NCBI GenBank assembly: GCA_022561955.1 | Contig: JADFQF010000095.1 | Location: 1-6,292 of the forward strand | Length of the DNA stretch: 6,292 nucleotides | Direction: 5' to 3' | Source: Chloroflexota bacterium | GTDB taxonomy: Bacteria; Chloroflexota; Dehalococcoidia; SAR202; UBA11138 | Part shown: positions 5,517-6,292 of the stretch, piece by piece | How the letters are laid out: each line of letters starts with the position of its first letter | How positions within the stretch are numbered: position 1 is the stretch's first letter | Translations under genes and position numbers: made by a program | Notes under the pieces: model-generated | What the model saw: only the letters and a program-made list of their open reading frames with translations | What the model was told of the DNA's origin: nothing | Databases searched by the model: none

Positions 5517-6292
5517 ATGAGTAGAAAGTTAAGAAAACGCAGCATGGCGGCGTTGGCGGGCACGATGATCGTGGGCGGTCCCGTGCTAGCGGCGTGCGCC
5601 CCCGGCGCAACCTACGAGGCATGGGCCGCTACGGACGGCGCCGCCGGCAGAATCAACCTGGACGCCGTTCAAGACGCCTTCAAGGAATCGAGCAGCGTCT
5701 CCGAGTTTGAGCGTCGCGTCAACGAGATTTACGAGGGCGATGGGATTGTCCTGATCCGCGCGGAGCAGGACGGCGAGCGGCTTACCCTCGAGGGATTCGA
5801 GGACCTGGACAAGAGCCAGGAGATCGAGGACGATAAGGACGATCTCCTGTTTTCCATCGTCAAGGAAAAAGATCAGAATCAAATGAGAGGCCACGGCGCC
5901 AACGGTTACTACAACAGGGGGTTCGGCGGTGGCGACTTCCTGTTCACATATCTGCTTCTCTCGTCATTCAGCAGAGGTCCGTATTTGTATCAGACGCCCC
6001 GCAGCAATGTTGGCACGTTGAGGAACCAGCGGACGAGCTATCGCGGCTCATCGTCATACCGTTCTCAAGTCTCGAAGAACACCGGTTATTTCAACGGGCA
6101 GAAGAGGTTCCGCGGTTCCAGCTACAGCAATGCCAGTCGCAACATCAGCTCGAACCGACGGACCTATCAGTCCGGGCAGAAGGCTAGCGGGGCCTTCAGG
6201 ACCAGCCGCACGAGTGTGAGAAGAAGTACCTTTGGCTCCCGTTCCGGCGGCTTTAGAAGCTCAGCTCGCGGCAGCAGAGGCGGATTCGGTGG
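5517..6292 (+). CDS. Putative exported lipoprotein with acidic EF-hand-like domain and Ser/Arg/Gly-rich tail (3' end outside window)
   Basis: The frame runs from ATG 5517 to the window end, 258 codons without a stop. It starts with a basic stretch (SRKLRKR, 2-8), then a hydrophobic core and the lipobox LAAC (24-27), so Cys27 would be lipidated and the mature protein held at a membrane surface. Residues about 41-120 form an acidic region with predicted helix and strand, including FERRVNEIYEGDGIVLIRAE (64-83) and a loop DLDKSQEIEDDKD (96-108) that resembles a weakened EF-hand/dockerin calcium loop. Next come GHGANGYYNRGFGGGD (125-140) and a short hydrophobic patch FLFTYLLLSSF (141-151). Residues 151-258 contain 19 Arg, 3 Lys and about 24 Ser but no Asp or Glu, so this tail is strongly basic and probably disordered. 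From memory it resembles bacterial lipoproteins found near DUF350/YgiB-type and ion-channel genes, but I cannot confirm this. Its function is unknown. It may be a cargo of the neighbouring SecA, which is inference from position. Confidence 0.78.
   Translation, partial: MSRKLRKRSMAALAGTMIVGGPVLAACAPGATYEAWAATDGAAGRINLDAVQDAFKESSSVSEFERRVNEIYEGDGIVLIRAEQDGERLTLEGFEDLDKSQEIEDDKDDLLFSIVKEKDQNQMRGHGANGYYNRGFGGGDFLFTYLLLSSFSRGPYLYQTPRSNVGTLRNQRTSYRGSSSYRSQVSKNTGYFNGQKRFRGSSYSNASRNISSNRRTYQSGQKASGAFRTSRTSVRRSTFGSRSGGFRSSARGSRGGFG

Noticed and set aside
6100..6292. Ser/Arg/Gly-rich 3' end as a DNA repeat array
   Set aside because: The repetition is at the amino-acid level (SR, GGF, SS). Codons vary and no exact tandem DNA repeat unit is visible.

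Overview
The window is about 6.3 kb of GC-rich bacterial DNA (roughly 60% GC by eye). It holds five genes, all on the + strand and packed almost end to end, and it reads as the middle of one operon. The first gene has lost its start at the left edge and the last has lost its end at the right edge. I saw no RNA genes, CRISPR array, insertion sequence, terminator or clear promoter. The only gap between genes is 46 bp. Ile ATA and Arg AGA/AGG codons are fairly common, which argues against a typical high-GC actinomycete or pseudomonad. Chloroflexota or a similar deep-branching phylum is a weak guess only.

Layout. (1) 1-315: C-terminal part of a protein with an RCK/TrkA-C-type ligand-binding fold, as found at the end of potassium/ion-channel regulatory proteins. 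(2) 315-1601: an adenylate-forming enzyme of the phenylacetate-CoA ligase (PaaK)/LuxE type. (3) 1582-2277: a GNAT-type acyltransferase starting at TTG. (4) 2258-5470: a large, complete, divergent SecA ATPase of 1070 residues. Its motor motifs are intact, it carries extra segments in three places, and it lacks the usual zinc/SecB-binding tail. (5) 5517-6292: a lipoprotein with a lipobox, an acidic domain bearing an EF-hand-like loop, and a very Ser/Arg/Gly-rich tail, open at the window edge.

How they may work together (inference). Genes 1-4 overlap by 1, 20 and 20 bp, so they are probably translationally coupled and made in related amounts. A second, specialised SecA beside an exported lipoprotein of unusual composition suggests a dedicated export route. 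The ligase and the acyltransferase could activate and attach a small acyl group to the exported protein or to a small metabolite. The ion-channel-type domain suggests the system is tied to the membrane or to ion flux. No such five-gene system is known to me as a characterised unit. It is the main candidate for something undescribed here.
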